A stretch of DNA of 64,000 nucleotides, from positions 1,116,001-1,180,000 of the forward strand of contig NC_017954.1 of assembly GCF_000264495.1 (NCBI RefSeq), read 5' to 3'. Under the pieces are notes generated by a model that saw only the letters and a list, made by a program, of their open reading frames with translations, searched no databases and was not told where the DNA came from. Of the stretch, positions 27,401-34,903 are shown piece after piece (within the stretch, counting starts at the first letter, position 1; every line of letters begins with the position of its first letter). The translations under genes and the position numbers were made by a program. The DNA is from Thermogladius calderae 1633 (lineage in GTDB: Archaea > Thermoproteota > Thermoprotei_A > Sulfolobales > Desulfurococcaceae).

Positions 27401-27571
27401 AAGAACCCAGCGAAGTACATTGTCTGCAACGTGGCTGGGTTGAAAGAGCCCGACAGGTCTTCGTGGGTCACTGTTTGCGGAAGGTACGCCGACCTACCTA
27501 AGAGACTTGTCGTCCAGGTTAAGGAGGAGAAGCGGGCCATCATCTTCTTCGGAGGCCGCCAGGACGTTTAA
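24443..27571 (+). CDS. SNF2-type helicase with C-terminal DUF3883 nuclease-like domain
   Basis: The superfamily 2 helicase has motif I GDEVGLGKTVEA (near 74-84), DEAH at 190-193, motif III LSATPSRG (near 223-230), motif V STDVASEGLNLQ and motif VI QRIGRVYRLRQ. The C-terminal 120 residues read KPYDVLVECPGPG, LEVEVKSHLEKVFVAGLTDWE and KYIVCNVAG. This is a DUF3883-type PD-(D/E)xK-like fold with D and ExK placed as in nucleases. The helicase resembles BrxHII/DrmD of BREX 3 and DISARM class 1. ATG 24443 is preferred over TTG 24437 because a GAGG site lies 9 bases upstream. It is the last gene of the operon. Confidence 0.87.
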   Translation: MQVEEPALPLKGVLSLVLEPLFKYNPFFSLYYNPFSSPPEPQVVSKPYLNFLHQVSLVLDVIPRRRVRLLIGDEVGLGKTVEAIRLIKYLAMVGEASKILIIAPRALIRQWLYYELWDLLHAPGVLRVLGKKTVEAVKRELEEGGKPLIMVAPLDLAKRGTADKHAYGRYKPYIEVLSSVDWDLVVLDEAHQVGFTGPKPSLRVKRLSPILKRAKHLILLSATPSRGTHKDMILRMSLLIPDADTALRELAENPEKRKRLYEDAAGLLVYRRTKEHVNLAEGREVFTKLNSFMALVKLGEAAQLYERLGKLLGRLLGLFGSNANTLLKLVLLKRALSSPYAFLKTFMKVVESRSTPEPELKRLRVSDRLVEENPDALVEEVLYSTIRSVPSELRDEAALLLSEFQKLYEAGDPSFRALAYLLYYSATGRGGAPSELRGDYIVFSEYSDTVDYLFSKFTEFLKGVGFTERSDLLDKLLGGVSEKLSQRAPYARLKRLESVRNSFKVLEGQGKFFVVGKVSSKNRELVYALPALGETAGEVLGAGVVKVLFSTDVASEGLNLQEFNVVVNYDATWSPVRREQRIGRVYRLRQTRDCSVVDFVRYTTVELAFYEKLVLKLLNMLEQKVATRPIESLLELYLEKEGSGGGERLVVSEKSIGAALLHVFEGYYARSLPIEPLLEEAYKMLLEKLRTYKDLAESLTPSYEEVRRLQKYVWHFTGCSSHEEFQRVVLRLVEVFLGRRYTEPSRAIRELYKALVGQKPATDHVVVVNESGLEEGYIAVVDFKLGGTTRFSTPVAVLRRGGNVEVLVGLQVLDWLAQKQSEGRLDVLKADWVGSKPPRILEDEVSKLAKKLDLLLYERLWKKRDRLVELTKTRLVDLERLEAEVESPFIHVVGVGGVEEYGIDWQSLPPEKREWMERVSVEHVASLFRERGCRVLEINIGKAKPYDVLVECPGPGGPERLEVEVKSHLEKVFVAGLTDWETKEAEKNPAKYIVCNVAGLKEPDRSSWVTVCGRYADLPKRLVVQVKEEKRAIIFFGGRQDV

Positions 27572-28199
27572 GCGGCCTGTGAATGGAGCTGGGCGGAAAG
27601 GCCTCCCAGCTAGCCCTCGACCCCCGCTGGACTCCCGGGCGCAGAGGGGGTTTTGTGGTTGCCGCGGCTCAGCGTCGGGGCTGCCCAGCCTCTCCGCGCT
27701 CGCTGCTTCCACCACGCGGACGGGGCTGCTGGCGGCGGGGGCTCGAACCCGTGTATGCTTTAGATCCCCCGGGCCATGTGTAGGGGTTGGCGGGCTAGCG
27801 GGGTGTAGTGGAGTGTCGTGCGGCCAAGTCGGCGCGAGTGAACTCCTTTCCTCTGTCAGAGAGAGGGTCGTAAGGTGGGCTCTGGAGCACAGGTTCGACT
27901 ACCCTTGGAGAGTGGAGAGGACGCCGTACAGGGTTCTGCTCGCCGAGTTCCTTCTCAGGAGGACCACAAGAACAGCGGTGGCCAGGGCCTTCCAAGCCCT
28001 CGTCGAGAGGTTCCCGGACGTGGAGTCGTTGCACAGTGCCCCCCTAGAGGAGGTTGAGGAGGCCCTAAAACCCCTCGGGCTGTACAGGGTGAGGGCCAGG
28101 CAGTTGAAGGAGCTCGCGGCCGTTATCGTGGAGGAGTACGGTGGCAGGATACCCGACTCGTGGGAGGAGCTGGTGAGGCTGCCGGGGGTCGGCCGCTCA

Positions 28200-28252
28200 C
28201 CCGAGAGCGGTCTTTGACTGCCTTTCATGTTTATCGATTGCCGCCCTCGGGT
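28200..28252. repeat. Imperfect 12-bp inverted repeat near the left end of the tnpB element
   Basis: ACCCGAGAGCGG and CCGCCCTCGGGT match in inverse at 11 of 12 positions and enclose about 29 bases. This could form the left-end hairpin that TnpA recognises on single-stranded DNA. Confidence 0.5.
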
Positions 28253-28342
28253 TCCCCGCGGTCTCCCCGAGCCCCCTCACCGCCCTTCTGGAGCGGATCT
28301 CGGAAACCCGGGGTCACCAACAGGCTTAAAGGGAGTTGGGGT

Positions 28343-28351
28343 TTATAAGCC
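28343..28351 (+). promoter_or_regulatory. TATA box of the second tnpB gene
   Basis: GGTTTATAAG lies about 25 bases before ATG 28370, so the transcript would be leaderless or nearly so. Confidence 0.45.
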
Positions 28352-28369
28352 TATCTGGGGAATCCCCAC

Positions 28370-29518
28370 ATGAGCTACATCACAATCGCCTTGCCCTTCA
28401 ACATCGGTGGAGAGGTCGCTGGCAAGATACTGTCCACGGCTTGGCTATTTAAAGCGGCTACTCACAGAGTGCTCCACCTTGCCAAGAGCTCGCCCGCCCT
28501 TCCGGGCTCCGACATTGGGTGGAAGGCGACCTTCAGGAAGGACGCTTACGCGGTCATACCGAACCGCAGATATGCCGACGGGGCTGTAGTATTAGTCAGG
28601 GGGATATACGAGTCCTGCAGGGAACTCGGAGTAGACTTCAGAGGAGTTGAGCTGGGGGATTGGCTGATGTTCCAGCAAGCCGAGAAGGAGTACCCCGCAA
28701 GAAACATAACCCTGAGACCGGGGGGAGAGATCCACGTGACGACCATAAGCTACAGCGGCGCAGTCGAGAGAGTGGTAGTCAAGCCCACTATCCCCAAGAG
28801 CTACGCCGCTCTCGTCGAGAAAATACTCGAGGAGAAGCAGGAGCACGCGGCTAGAGTCGTCGTCAAAGGTTACGGCGTCAGAAAGGGAGTTGTCTGGGTC
28901 AGCGGCGAAGTGCAACTGACAATTCCATTGACCTTTTACTACAGGCACATGGCAAGGTATAGAACCAACAAGGGGAGCCTCTACGGAGGCGTTGACGTAA
29001 ATGTAGACAGAGTAAACTTAGCGATAATTGACAACAGCGGGGAGCTGAGAGACACGTACACGTTCTGGTTTAGAGAGGTCGTCGCCAGAGGCTATCCTAT
29101 GAGGAGCGCCAGATCAGTCATTGGCATGAGAGTCCACGAGTTGCTCGAGTACGCCTACCACCACGGCGTCAAGGTACTGTTCCTAGAGAACCCTGCAGTT
29201 CTCGGGCGGCTCAGGTTGCTGTGGGCTAGGAGCACGGAGAGGGGGAGCGAGAACTACAACTGGAAGGTGAGCACCTTCAGGAGCTCCATTATAGAGATGA
29301 TCGCATTGAAGGCGCCGCTCTACGGCATAGAGGTTGCCTACGTGAACCCAAAGGGAACGAGCAACTCGCGAGAGCACAGCGAAGCCATGAAGAAGCTCAG
29401 GCTAGACAGGCACGCGGCCTCGGCGTACCTCATAGCGCTAAGGGGGTTGCGAAGCAAAGTAAACGAGCCCAATGATCATGAATTACGTTACAGCCCTACA
29501 CTGCGGGGGCGCTTCTAA
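28370..29518 (+). CDS. TnpB-like nuclease without zinc ribbon
   Basis: The 382-residue protein shows the three RuvC-like catalytic regions: D209 in YGGVDVNVDRVNLAIID, E273 in KVLFLENPAV and D347 in RLDRHAASAYLIAL. The usual CxxC...CxxC zinc ribbon between the last two is absent; YVNPKGTSNSREHSEAMKKL occupies the site directly. The N-terminal half is only distantly like other TnpB proteins. The stop codon lies within the glycosylase target, so the C-terminal residues (TLRGRF) are partly encoded by host DNA. It is a separate lineage from the IS607 TnpB at 6534-7808. The intact triad suggests activity. Confidence 0.83.
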   Translation: MSYITIALPFNIGGEVAGKILSTAWLFKAATHRVLHLAKSSPALPGSDIGWKATFRKDAYAVIPNRRYADGAVVLVRGIYESCRELGVDFRGVELGDWLMFQQAEKEYPARNITLRPGGEIHVTTISYSGAVERVVVKPTIPKSYAALVEKILEEKQEHAARVVVKGYGVRKGVVWVSGEVQLTIPLTFYYRHMARYRTNKGSLYGGVDVNVDRVNLAIIDNSGELRDTYTFWFREVVARGYPMRSARSVIGMRVHELLEYAYHHGVKVLFLENPAVLGRLRLLWARSTERGSENYNWKVSTFRSSIIEMIALKAPLYGIEVAYVNPKGTSNSREHSEAMKKLRLDRHAASAYLIALRGLRSKVNEPNDHELRYSPTLRGRF

Positions 29519-30087
29519 GCTTCGCCTACGGCAAGCCCGCGCCAGTGGTGGACGGGAACGTGGCGAGAGTGCTCGCCAGGCTGACGGGGCACGCCGCGAG
29601 GAGGTGGGGGGACTACCTGGCCCCCCTCCGTAGGCTGCTACCCGAGGACAGGCACCAGGAGTTCAACTACGGGCTGATAGACCTCGGCGCCCTCGTCTGC
29701 CGGCCCAGGAACCCGAGGTGCTGGGAGTGCCCTCTCAGAGACCTCTGCGCCTACTACCAGAGGGCAGTGGGGGAGGAGGCCTGCGCGCGGCGGCTAGAGG
29801 AGGCCTACGCAGAAGTCCTTCGCCCCTGAAGAGGCGCGGCTTGCGCGGTCTAGGCCAGCTACCCGTCGCGGGCCTCCCGCTCGCTATATGCGGGCGAGGA
29901 GTACCTCGAGCTCCTGGTGTCGAAGAGAGTGGTAGAGGAACCACCCGGAGACGTGGGGCTGGCGGTGTCAGAGTAAGCCGTCTACAAGCTTTGTCAATGA
30001 CCACTCTATTGCTCTCCACCCTTGTAGCGTAAAGGCGCTGAGCGCCGGGCCCCCTACTGATGCCTCTTATTTATCTTCGACAACGAG

Positions 30088-31194
30088 CTAGACTGGCTTC
30101 TGGGGGTTTACCAGGCTCATCAACAGCTTAGCGAGGTTTAGGTCCCGCTTCGACAGCTCTGCGTTGAGTAGCTCGTAGACAGTCCTCCTAGTCTCCGGCC
30201 TTACATGGGCGAGAGAGTCGACGTAGTCTAGGGGCGTGGGGAAGCCCGTCGACCCCGTCACCCCGGAGAGCGCCGCTAGGACTTCGGGCAACCCCCAGCC
30301 CCCTGCCTCGTAGACCTCTACTTTGACCGCGAGGGGGGATACGGCGAGGCGCGGCTTGTAGAACACGACCTTCACCTGGCCCGCCCACGAGCCGTACACG
30401 GTGTTCAGCCTCTCGAGCCACTCGAGCCTCGGGTAGAGGGCCCTCGCCACCTCACCGCCCGCCCTCCTCGCCGCCTCTGCCAGCCTGTCCCTCAGCTCCC
30501 TGTAACTCCCGAGGACAAAGTACTCCCCGGGCTCGAGCACGAGCGACATTAGGAGCCTGTCGTTGAGGGGTATCCCGCCCGCCCTGTAGACCGCGGAGAT
30601 GTCCCTGGAGTAGCTCCTCTTCAAGACCCCCACGAGAGGCGTGCCGGTCTCGCCGGCCAGTCTCATCGCGTTCTTGGTCTCCTCCGCGACCCGCCAGTAC
30701 GCCGCCCACTCCTCCTGCGAGAGAGTAGGCTCGGCCTCTACCCCGCCCCTGTAGAGCAGCTCCCCGTCGACAACGGCTATGTCGAACCTCGCCCAGCCCT
30801 CCTTCTTCTCCTCGAGCCTTTTTACGAGGGCCCGCCTCTCGAGCAGCCTGGCCTCGACCTCGGTCAAGTCCCTCGTGGAGTAGTGCCTGACATGGGCCAC
30901 CACCCTAGGTGGCCCGCCGCAGGAGTGCCCCATTAAGACCTCGGCGACCTGTATGACGCCTATGAAGCCTCCAGCCACCTCGATCGGCGGGGCCGTGAAG
31001 CCGCTGTCTACACTGTAGAAGCAGGCTTCTCTAGCCTCGGGGAACTTGTTTATCAGCCCCTCCTCGCGGAGCTCCTCGCCGAGCTTTAGGACCTCGTCAA
31101 CGCCCTTGGCCTGCTCGAAGACCGTCTCCGCGGCCTCTCTAACCGCCTCGTATACGACCTCGGGGGCTACGTAGACCTCCTCCTCGCTGCTCAT
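30088..31194 (-). CDS. nurA: NurA 5'-3' nuclease
   Basis: The 368-residue protein is taken from ATG 31194, which overlaps the herA stop as ATGA. The longer upstream frame is only the herA shadow. NurA motifs are visible: ACFYSVDSGFTAPP with its metal-binding aspartate near residue 60, and FDIAVVDGELLYRGG near residues 158-172. NurA degrades DNA ends together with the HerA translocase and usually with Mre11-Rad50 during recombinational repair. No mre11 or rad50 gene is adjacent. Confidence 0.87.
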   Translation of the reverse strand: MSSEEEVYVAPEVVYEAVREAAETVFEQAKGVDEVLKLGEELREEGLINKFPEAREACFYSVDSGFTAPPIEVAGGFIGVIQVAEVLMGHSCGGPPRVVAHVRHYSTRDLTEVEARLLERRALVKRLEEKKEGWARFDIAVVDGELLYRGGVEAEPTLSQEEWAAYWRVAEETKNAMRLAGETGTPLVGVLKRSYSRDISAVYRAGGIPLNDRLLMSLVLEPGEYFVLGSYRELRDRLAEAARRAGGEVARALYPRLEWLERLNTVYGSWAGQVKVVFYKPRLAVSPLAVKVEVYEAGGWGLPEVLAALSGVTGSTGFPTPLDYVDSLAHVRPETRRTVYELLNAELSKRDLNLAKLLMSLVNPQKPV

Positions 31195-32690
31195 ACGGTC
31201 TTCACCTTGATCAAGACTGGGTGTCTCAGCGGGTTGCCTAGGCCAGCGAAGTAGAACTCCCTCTCCCTCAACAGGGCAATGTTCTCCTGGGTTATACCCC
31301 CGAGGTCGAGGTCGCCCTGGAGGTTCTGCAGGTCGCCGGGTGTCTGGAGCCTGCTGAAGAAGTAGGTGTTGATGTTGTTCCTCACCCAGGTGCTGAAGTC
31401 CACGACCCTCTGGCTCACGAGGACCAGTCCAAGCCCCCACTTACGCCCCTCTCTCGCGGTCCTCTCTATTATGTCGACAGACCCGCACTCCCTGCAGGCG
31501 TAGTTGTGGGCCTCGTCTACGACGACGAGCGTGTTCACGGGCGTCTTGGTCTCGTCGATCCTGTCCCAGAGCCTACCCAGGACGGCGTTTAGTATAGAAG
31601 CCCTCTCCTCGTAGTCCACAGTGCTCAGGTCCACTACTAGGACCCTCTCCTTGTCTAGCCTCCCCAGCAACTCCCCTACTGAGAGCCTCCTCCGCTTGAG
31701 GGACTCGAAGAACCCCCTCGCCTTAGACGCTAGTTTGACCCTGTACTTGGCGGGGGTGGTCTTCTTCGCCCCCAGCGCCTTCGCGACCGATGACAAGACC
31801 TCCCCGAACTTGGCGAGGTCCCAGTTAACATGCTTCAACGCTTCCTCCGGGTTCGTGCTGAGGAACTCGGAGATTATCCCCTCTAGCCCTCCCTCATCGG
31901 TCCCGCCCTCTCTCCTCCCGAACTGCCTCACCTCGCTCTGTAGCCTGGACTTCACAGCTCCCGGGTCTCCTCCCGCGACTATGTAGGCGATGAGGGTGTA
32001 GAAGAGGTAGGCGTCCTCCTCCCTCTCCTTCACGATGTTTGCGAGGTGGTTGTAGATGTCCTCGACGTCGGGTAGTACCTCGTCGGCCGATACGGCCTTG
32101 TCTGGGAAGTAGGGCTTGTAGTCCAGGCCCGAGTGGTCGAAGACCAGCACCTTCCAGTCCGTGTTGGCGAGCACCTCCTTTATGAGGGCTATGGCCAGCC
32201 TCGACTTCCCTGTCCCAGTGGCCCCCACTATCCCTATGTGGTACGGGAGGCTCTTCGGCGACAGGGGGATCTCGATACCGCTGTACTTGTGGCTCCCGAC
32301 GACCAGACCCTTCTCCAGCTTCAGGTTGACGTCGCTGGGTGACTCGACGAGGTAGACCTCGCTACGAGGAGTGGGCGGCTGCGTGGAGGGCTCTAGTGAA
32401 CCGTCCTCTCTCAGCACGCCTATGATCCTCACGGCCGAGGTCTCGAAGACGACCTCCCTCCCCATCCTCGCAAGGCCGGGGTTGTCCACTACACTAGACC
32501 TAAGGTTGGGGCTCAAGAGGGGGTCCTGCATTCTCAGGTTGCGGAGTACTCCCAGGTAGTTCAGGTTCTTGGCCTCGTCCTTCACGACCACGAAAGCCTC
32601 CTCTTTCGCGTCGAGCTCGCACTGCTTGTACACCTGGATTGGGGCTATAGCGGCCGAGGAGCCGCTGGCCACGACACCGATAGGCTTCAT
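31191..32690 (-). CDS. herA: HerA hexameric DNA translocase/helicase
   Basis: The 499-residue FtsK/HerA-type ATPase has an N-terminal HAS-barrel-like domain (residues 1-120). Walker A GIVGATGTGKSRLA is at 153-166, and Walker B NTLVVVDEAHNYA lies past residue 390. A C-terminal arginine-finger region reads LVLVSQRVVDFSTWVRNN. Two cysteines in CRECGS follow Walker B. It pumps DNA to the NurA nuclease. herA and nurA overlap by four bases and form an operon. Confidence 0.9.
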   Translation of the reverse strand: MKPIGVVASGSSAAIAPIQVYKQCELDAKEEAFVVVKDEAKNLNYLGVLRNLRMQDPLLSPNLRSSVVDNPGLARMGREVVFETSAVRIIGVLREDGSLEPSTQPPTPRSEVYLVESPSDVNLKLEKGLVVGSHKYSGIEIPLSPKSLPYHIGIVGATGTGKSRLAIALIKEVLANTDWKVLVFDHSGLDYKPYFPDKAVSADEVLPDVEDIYNHLANIVKEREEDAYLFYTLIAYIVAGGDPGAVKSRLQSEVRQFGRREGGTDEGGLEGIISEFLSTNPEEALKHVNWDLAKFGEVLSSVAKALGAKKTTPAKYRVKLASKARGFFESLKRRRLSVGELLGRLDKERVLVVDLSTVDYEERASILNAVLGRLWDRIDETKTPVNTLVVVDEAHNYACRECGSVDIIERTAREGRKWGLGLVLVSQRVVDFSTWVRNNINTYFFSRLQTPGDLQNLQGDLDLGGITQENIALLREREFYFAGLGNPLRHPVLIKVKTV

Positions 32691-32974
32691 TTAGACCACG
32701 ACAATAGTTTTGTCATCGTGGTCATATAATTGTTGCTCAGGCAAGAAGCGTGGGATAGCCAGACCCGTCTGCACCGAGGCCGCCGGAGTACGCTCGCCGA
32801 CGTCGTGGCCGGCGTGGTGGAAGGCCCTCCTAGTAGTGGGCGGTTTAACGGCGAGAGGATGCGGAGTGTTCAAGTAAGAGGTTTTGTTTACCGCTATCCA
32901 AGTTTTTCTCGGAAAAGATCGCTTTTCAGACAAGCTCTAGGAGCCAATTGCCCTTCCGCACGAGATGCGGCGGC

Positions 32975-33916
32975 TTAAACGCTTATAGAAGACCTCAACT
33001 TAGGGTTGTAGACCTCCTCTAACCCTACCCCGAGTAGCATGAAGCCTAGGACTAGCCCCAGCAGCATTAGCCCCGGAGGGGTGAAGTACCACCAGTAGCC
33101 CGCCGTGAAGCTACCGGAGGTGTAGGCGAAGTGTAGTATGGTCCCCCAGCTTATGTCGTTTATGTTCCCTACGCCGAGGAACACTAGAGCTGCGTGGGAG
33201 AAGATCGCGTTGGCGACCGAGAGCATCGAGTTGGCGAAGACTACTGGGGCTACTATGGGGAATATGTGCTTGAACATTATCAGCCTGTCCACGGCCCCCA
33301 TAGACCTAGAGGCCTCGACGAAGGGCCACTCCTTAACCGTCAACACCATGCTCCTTATCACCCTGGCTATCGGGCTCCAGTTAAGGAGGCCTATCACCAG
33401 GATGATGTTGAGGAGGCTCGACCCGAGGAGAGACCCGATGACTATCATCAGCATGACAGGCGGGACTATCAGGAGGAAGTCGGTAATCCTCATCAAGACC
33501 TCGTCTACTACACCACCGTAGTACCCGCTGACGAGGCCTACGACGGTGCCCACGAGGATCGTCACGAGGGTTGCGAAGAGACCTACTATGAGAGACGTCG
33601 AGATGGCGTACATGTTCTCCGTGAAAAGGTCTCTCCCGGCGTCGTCTGTCCCGAACAAGTGCTGTGGGCTGGGTGGCTGGAGTATACTGTTGATGTCGGT
33701 CTCGTAGGGGCTGTAGGGCGATATAAATGGCGCTAGGATTGCGAGGGCCACGTAGGCGAGTATCACGGCAAGCCCCACCCTGCTCTTCCTGCTACCCACT
33801 ACTGCGTTGAGGGCGTTCTTGAAACCCCCTACCACCACACCTGTCCTCAACCCTAAGCTAACTCCTATGGCCCTCGCGAGGCCTCCTACAGCCCTCGAGA
33901 GCCCTCGCCCAGCCAT
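32975..33916 (-). CDS. dppC: Oligopeptide/dipeptide ABC transporter permease (DppC/OppC)
   Basis: The 313-residue permease has an N-terminal OppC segment, a first helix VGLAVILAYVALAILAPFIS, the ISPYSPYETD and GTDDAGRDLF motifs typical of DppC, and a central BPD permease domain with the EAA loop VEASRSMGAVDRLIMFKHIFP. It has six helices. It lies 10 bases downstream of dppB. The DppD and DppF ATPase genes, normally next, are not present; HerA follows instead. Confidence 0.92.
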   Translation of the reverse strand: MAGRGLSRAVGGLARAIGVSLGLRTGVVVGGFKNALNAVVGSRKSRVGLAVILAYVALAILAPFISPYSPYETDINSILQPPSPQHLFGTDDAGRDLFTENMYAISTSLIVGLFATLVTILVGTVVGLVSGYYGGVVDEVLMRITDFLLIVPPVMLMIVIGSLLGSSLLNIILVIGLLNWSPIARVIRSMVLTVKEWPFVEASRSMGAVDRLIMFKHIFPIVAPVVFANSMLSVANAIFSHAALVFLGVGNINDISWGTILHFAYTSGSFTAGYWWYFTPPGLMLLGLVLGFMLLGVGLEEVYNPKLRSSISV

Positions 33917-33926
33917 GTACGCTCAC

Positions 33927-34898
33927 CTACCTGTACTTTACTCTAGGGTCTAGGAGACCGTAGACTATGTCCGCGAGGAAGTTGGCGAGTAATACGCTTA
34001 CCGTTATGACTAGGAAGCCTGCCTGGAGCAGGGGGTAGTCCCTGTTCGATATCGCGTCGAAGATAAGCCTCCCGACCCCCGGCCAGTTGAACACTGTCTC
34101 GGTTAGCACGGAGCCCGTCACGGCTGTGCCGAGGCTGACGGCGGTGAGACTCACGGTGGGGAGCATGGCGTTGGGGAGTGCGTGCCTGCTCAACACCCTC
34201 CAGCTACTCAGCCCCTTCGCGACGGCAGTCCTAATGTAGTCCTCGGAGAGGACGTCTAGTAAAGCCCCTCTGACCGTCAGAGTGAAGCTACCGTAGGAGA
34301 CCAGGGTGAGTGTGGCGAGGGGTAGAGCTATGTGTGCGAACAGGTCTCCCAGGTAGGCGAGCGCGTTGTTGTGGTCGACACCGTAGTTCAGCATCCCGCC
34401 GACGGGCAGCCTCCAGTAGTTTATTGAGAGGAATACGAATATCCCGCCAAGCCAGAACGTGGGTAGGGAGTAGAGGCCTAGCGAGACGAAGGAGACGAAG
34501 GCGTCTGTCAAGCCGCCCCTCTTCCACGCCGCTACTACTCCCGTAGCCACCCCAAGAATGATCGAGAGCACGGTGGCGGGGATGACCAGTATCAGCGAGT
34601 TGATTATCCGGGGTATAAGTATCTCCATTATAGGCTTCTTGTACGCGAAGGAGATCCCCCACTCGCCTCTGAGCAGGTTCCAGAGGTAGACGAAGAACTG
34701 CTCCCACAGAGGCTTGTCCAGCCCGAACTTGTGGTACAGGTAGTTTATCTGCTCGGGCGTGAGCCTGGGGTCTCTGAATAAGAGCATGATAGGGTCTCCG
34801 GGGAGTAGCCTGAACAGTACGAAGTTTACGAGTGTTATGATAAAGAGGGTCAAGACTAGAGTAAAAAACTTCCTCAGGAAGTAGTTCCTGTAGGCCAA
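33927..34898 (-). CDS. dppB: Oligopeptide/dipeptide ABC transporter permease (DppB/OppB)
   Basis: The 323-residue permease contains FVLFRLLPGDPI near the N-terminus, as in DppB. It has an EAA loop around VAKGLSSWRVLSRHALPNAMLP and ends LLDPRVKYR. TTG 34898 is chosen because an AGGAGGTGA site lies 5 bases before it; GTG 34907, which overlaps the binding-protein stop, is the alternative. The six-helix core is complete. Confidence 0.9.
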   Translation of the reverse strand: MAYRNYFLRKFFTLVLTLFIITLVNFVLFRLLPGDPIMLLFRDPRLTPEQINYLYHKFGLDKPLWEQFFVYLWNLLRGEWGISFAYKKPIMEILIPRIINSLILVIPATVLSIILGVATGVVAAWKRGGLTDAFVSFVSLGLYSLPTFWLGGIFVFLSINYWRLPVGGMLNYGVDHNNALAYLGDLFAHIALPLATLTLVSYGSFTLTVRGALLDVLSEDYIRTAVAKGLSSWRVLSRHALPNAMLPTVSLTAVSLGTAVTGSVLTETVFNWPGVGRLIFDAISNRDYPLLQAGFLVITVSVLLANFLADIVYGLLDPRVKYR

Positions 34899-34903
34899 AG
34901 GCG

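Larger units (their letters stand above)
28198..29507 (+). mobile_element. IS605-like element carrying only tnpB, inserted in a glycosylase gene
   Basis: The element of about 1.3 kb separates the two glycosylase halves. It contains a tnpB-like gene and no transposase, so it would depend on TnpA supplied in trans. A subterminal hairpin (28200-28252) and a TCAC sequence at the left junction fit IS200/IS605 style ends. The exact right end is uncertain because the tnpB stop lies a few bases inside the target gene. Confidence 0.72.
27813..29829 (+). pseudogene. A/G-specific adenine glycosylase / Nth-family gene split by a TnpB element
   Basis: The 5' part (27813 to about 28200) starts at GTG and reads FDYPWRVERTPYRVLLAEFLLRRT in pieces. 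It continues to the helix-hairpin-helix LVRLPGVGR and then breaks. The 3' part resumes at about 29508 with LLSFAYGKPAPVVDGNVARVL, including the catalytic aspartate of the VDGNV motif. It continues to a 4Fe-4S loop with CRPRNPRCWECPLRDLC and ends at 29829. Only about four residues are missing between the parts, so the insertion is clean and probably recent. A restored protein would have about 240 residues, typical of archaeal MutY-like or Mig-type glycosylases that remove mispaired bases. Confidence 0.85.

Noticed and set aside
27700-27790. T-arm-like sequence (ACGGGTTCGAGCCCCC on the minus strand) suggesting a tRNA
   Set aside because: The stem pairs at only three positions, there is no matching acceptor or D arm at the right distance on either strand, and the segment between the helicase and glycosylase genes shows no anticodon arm.
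27507-27812. Long upstream extension of the glycosylase frame
   Set aside because: The extension overlaps the helicase end and translates to R/P/S/G-rich sequence. Homology to glycosylases begins after GTG 27813.
31195-31440. 82-residue N-terminal extension of NurA
   Set aside because: It lies wholly inside herA in another frame. ATG 31194 overlaps the herA stop and gives a normal NurA N-terminus.
32691-32974. Minus-strand 80-codon frame between herA and dppC
   Set aside because: No motifs and no ribosome site. The region more likely holds the herA promoter.
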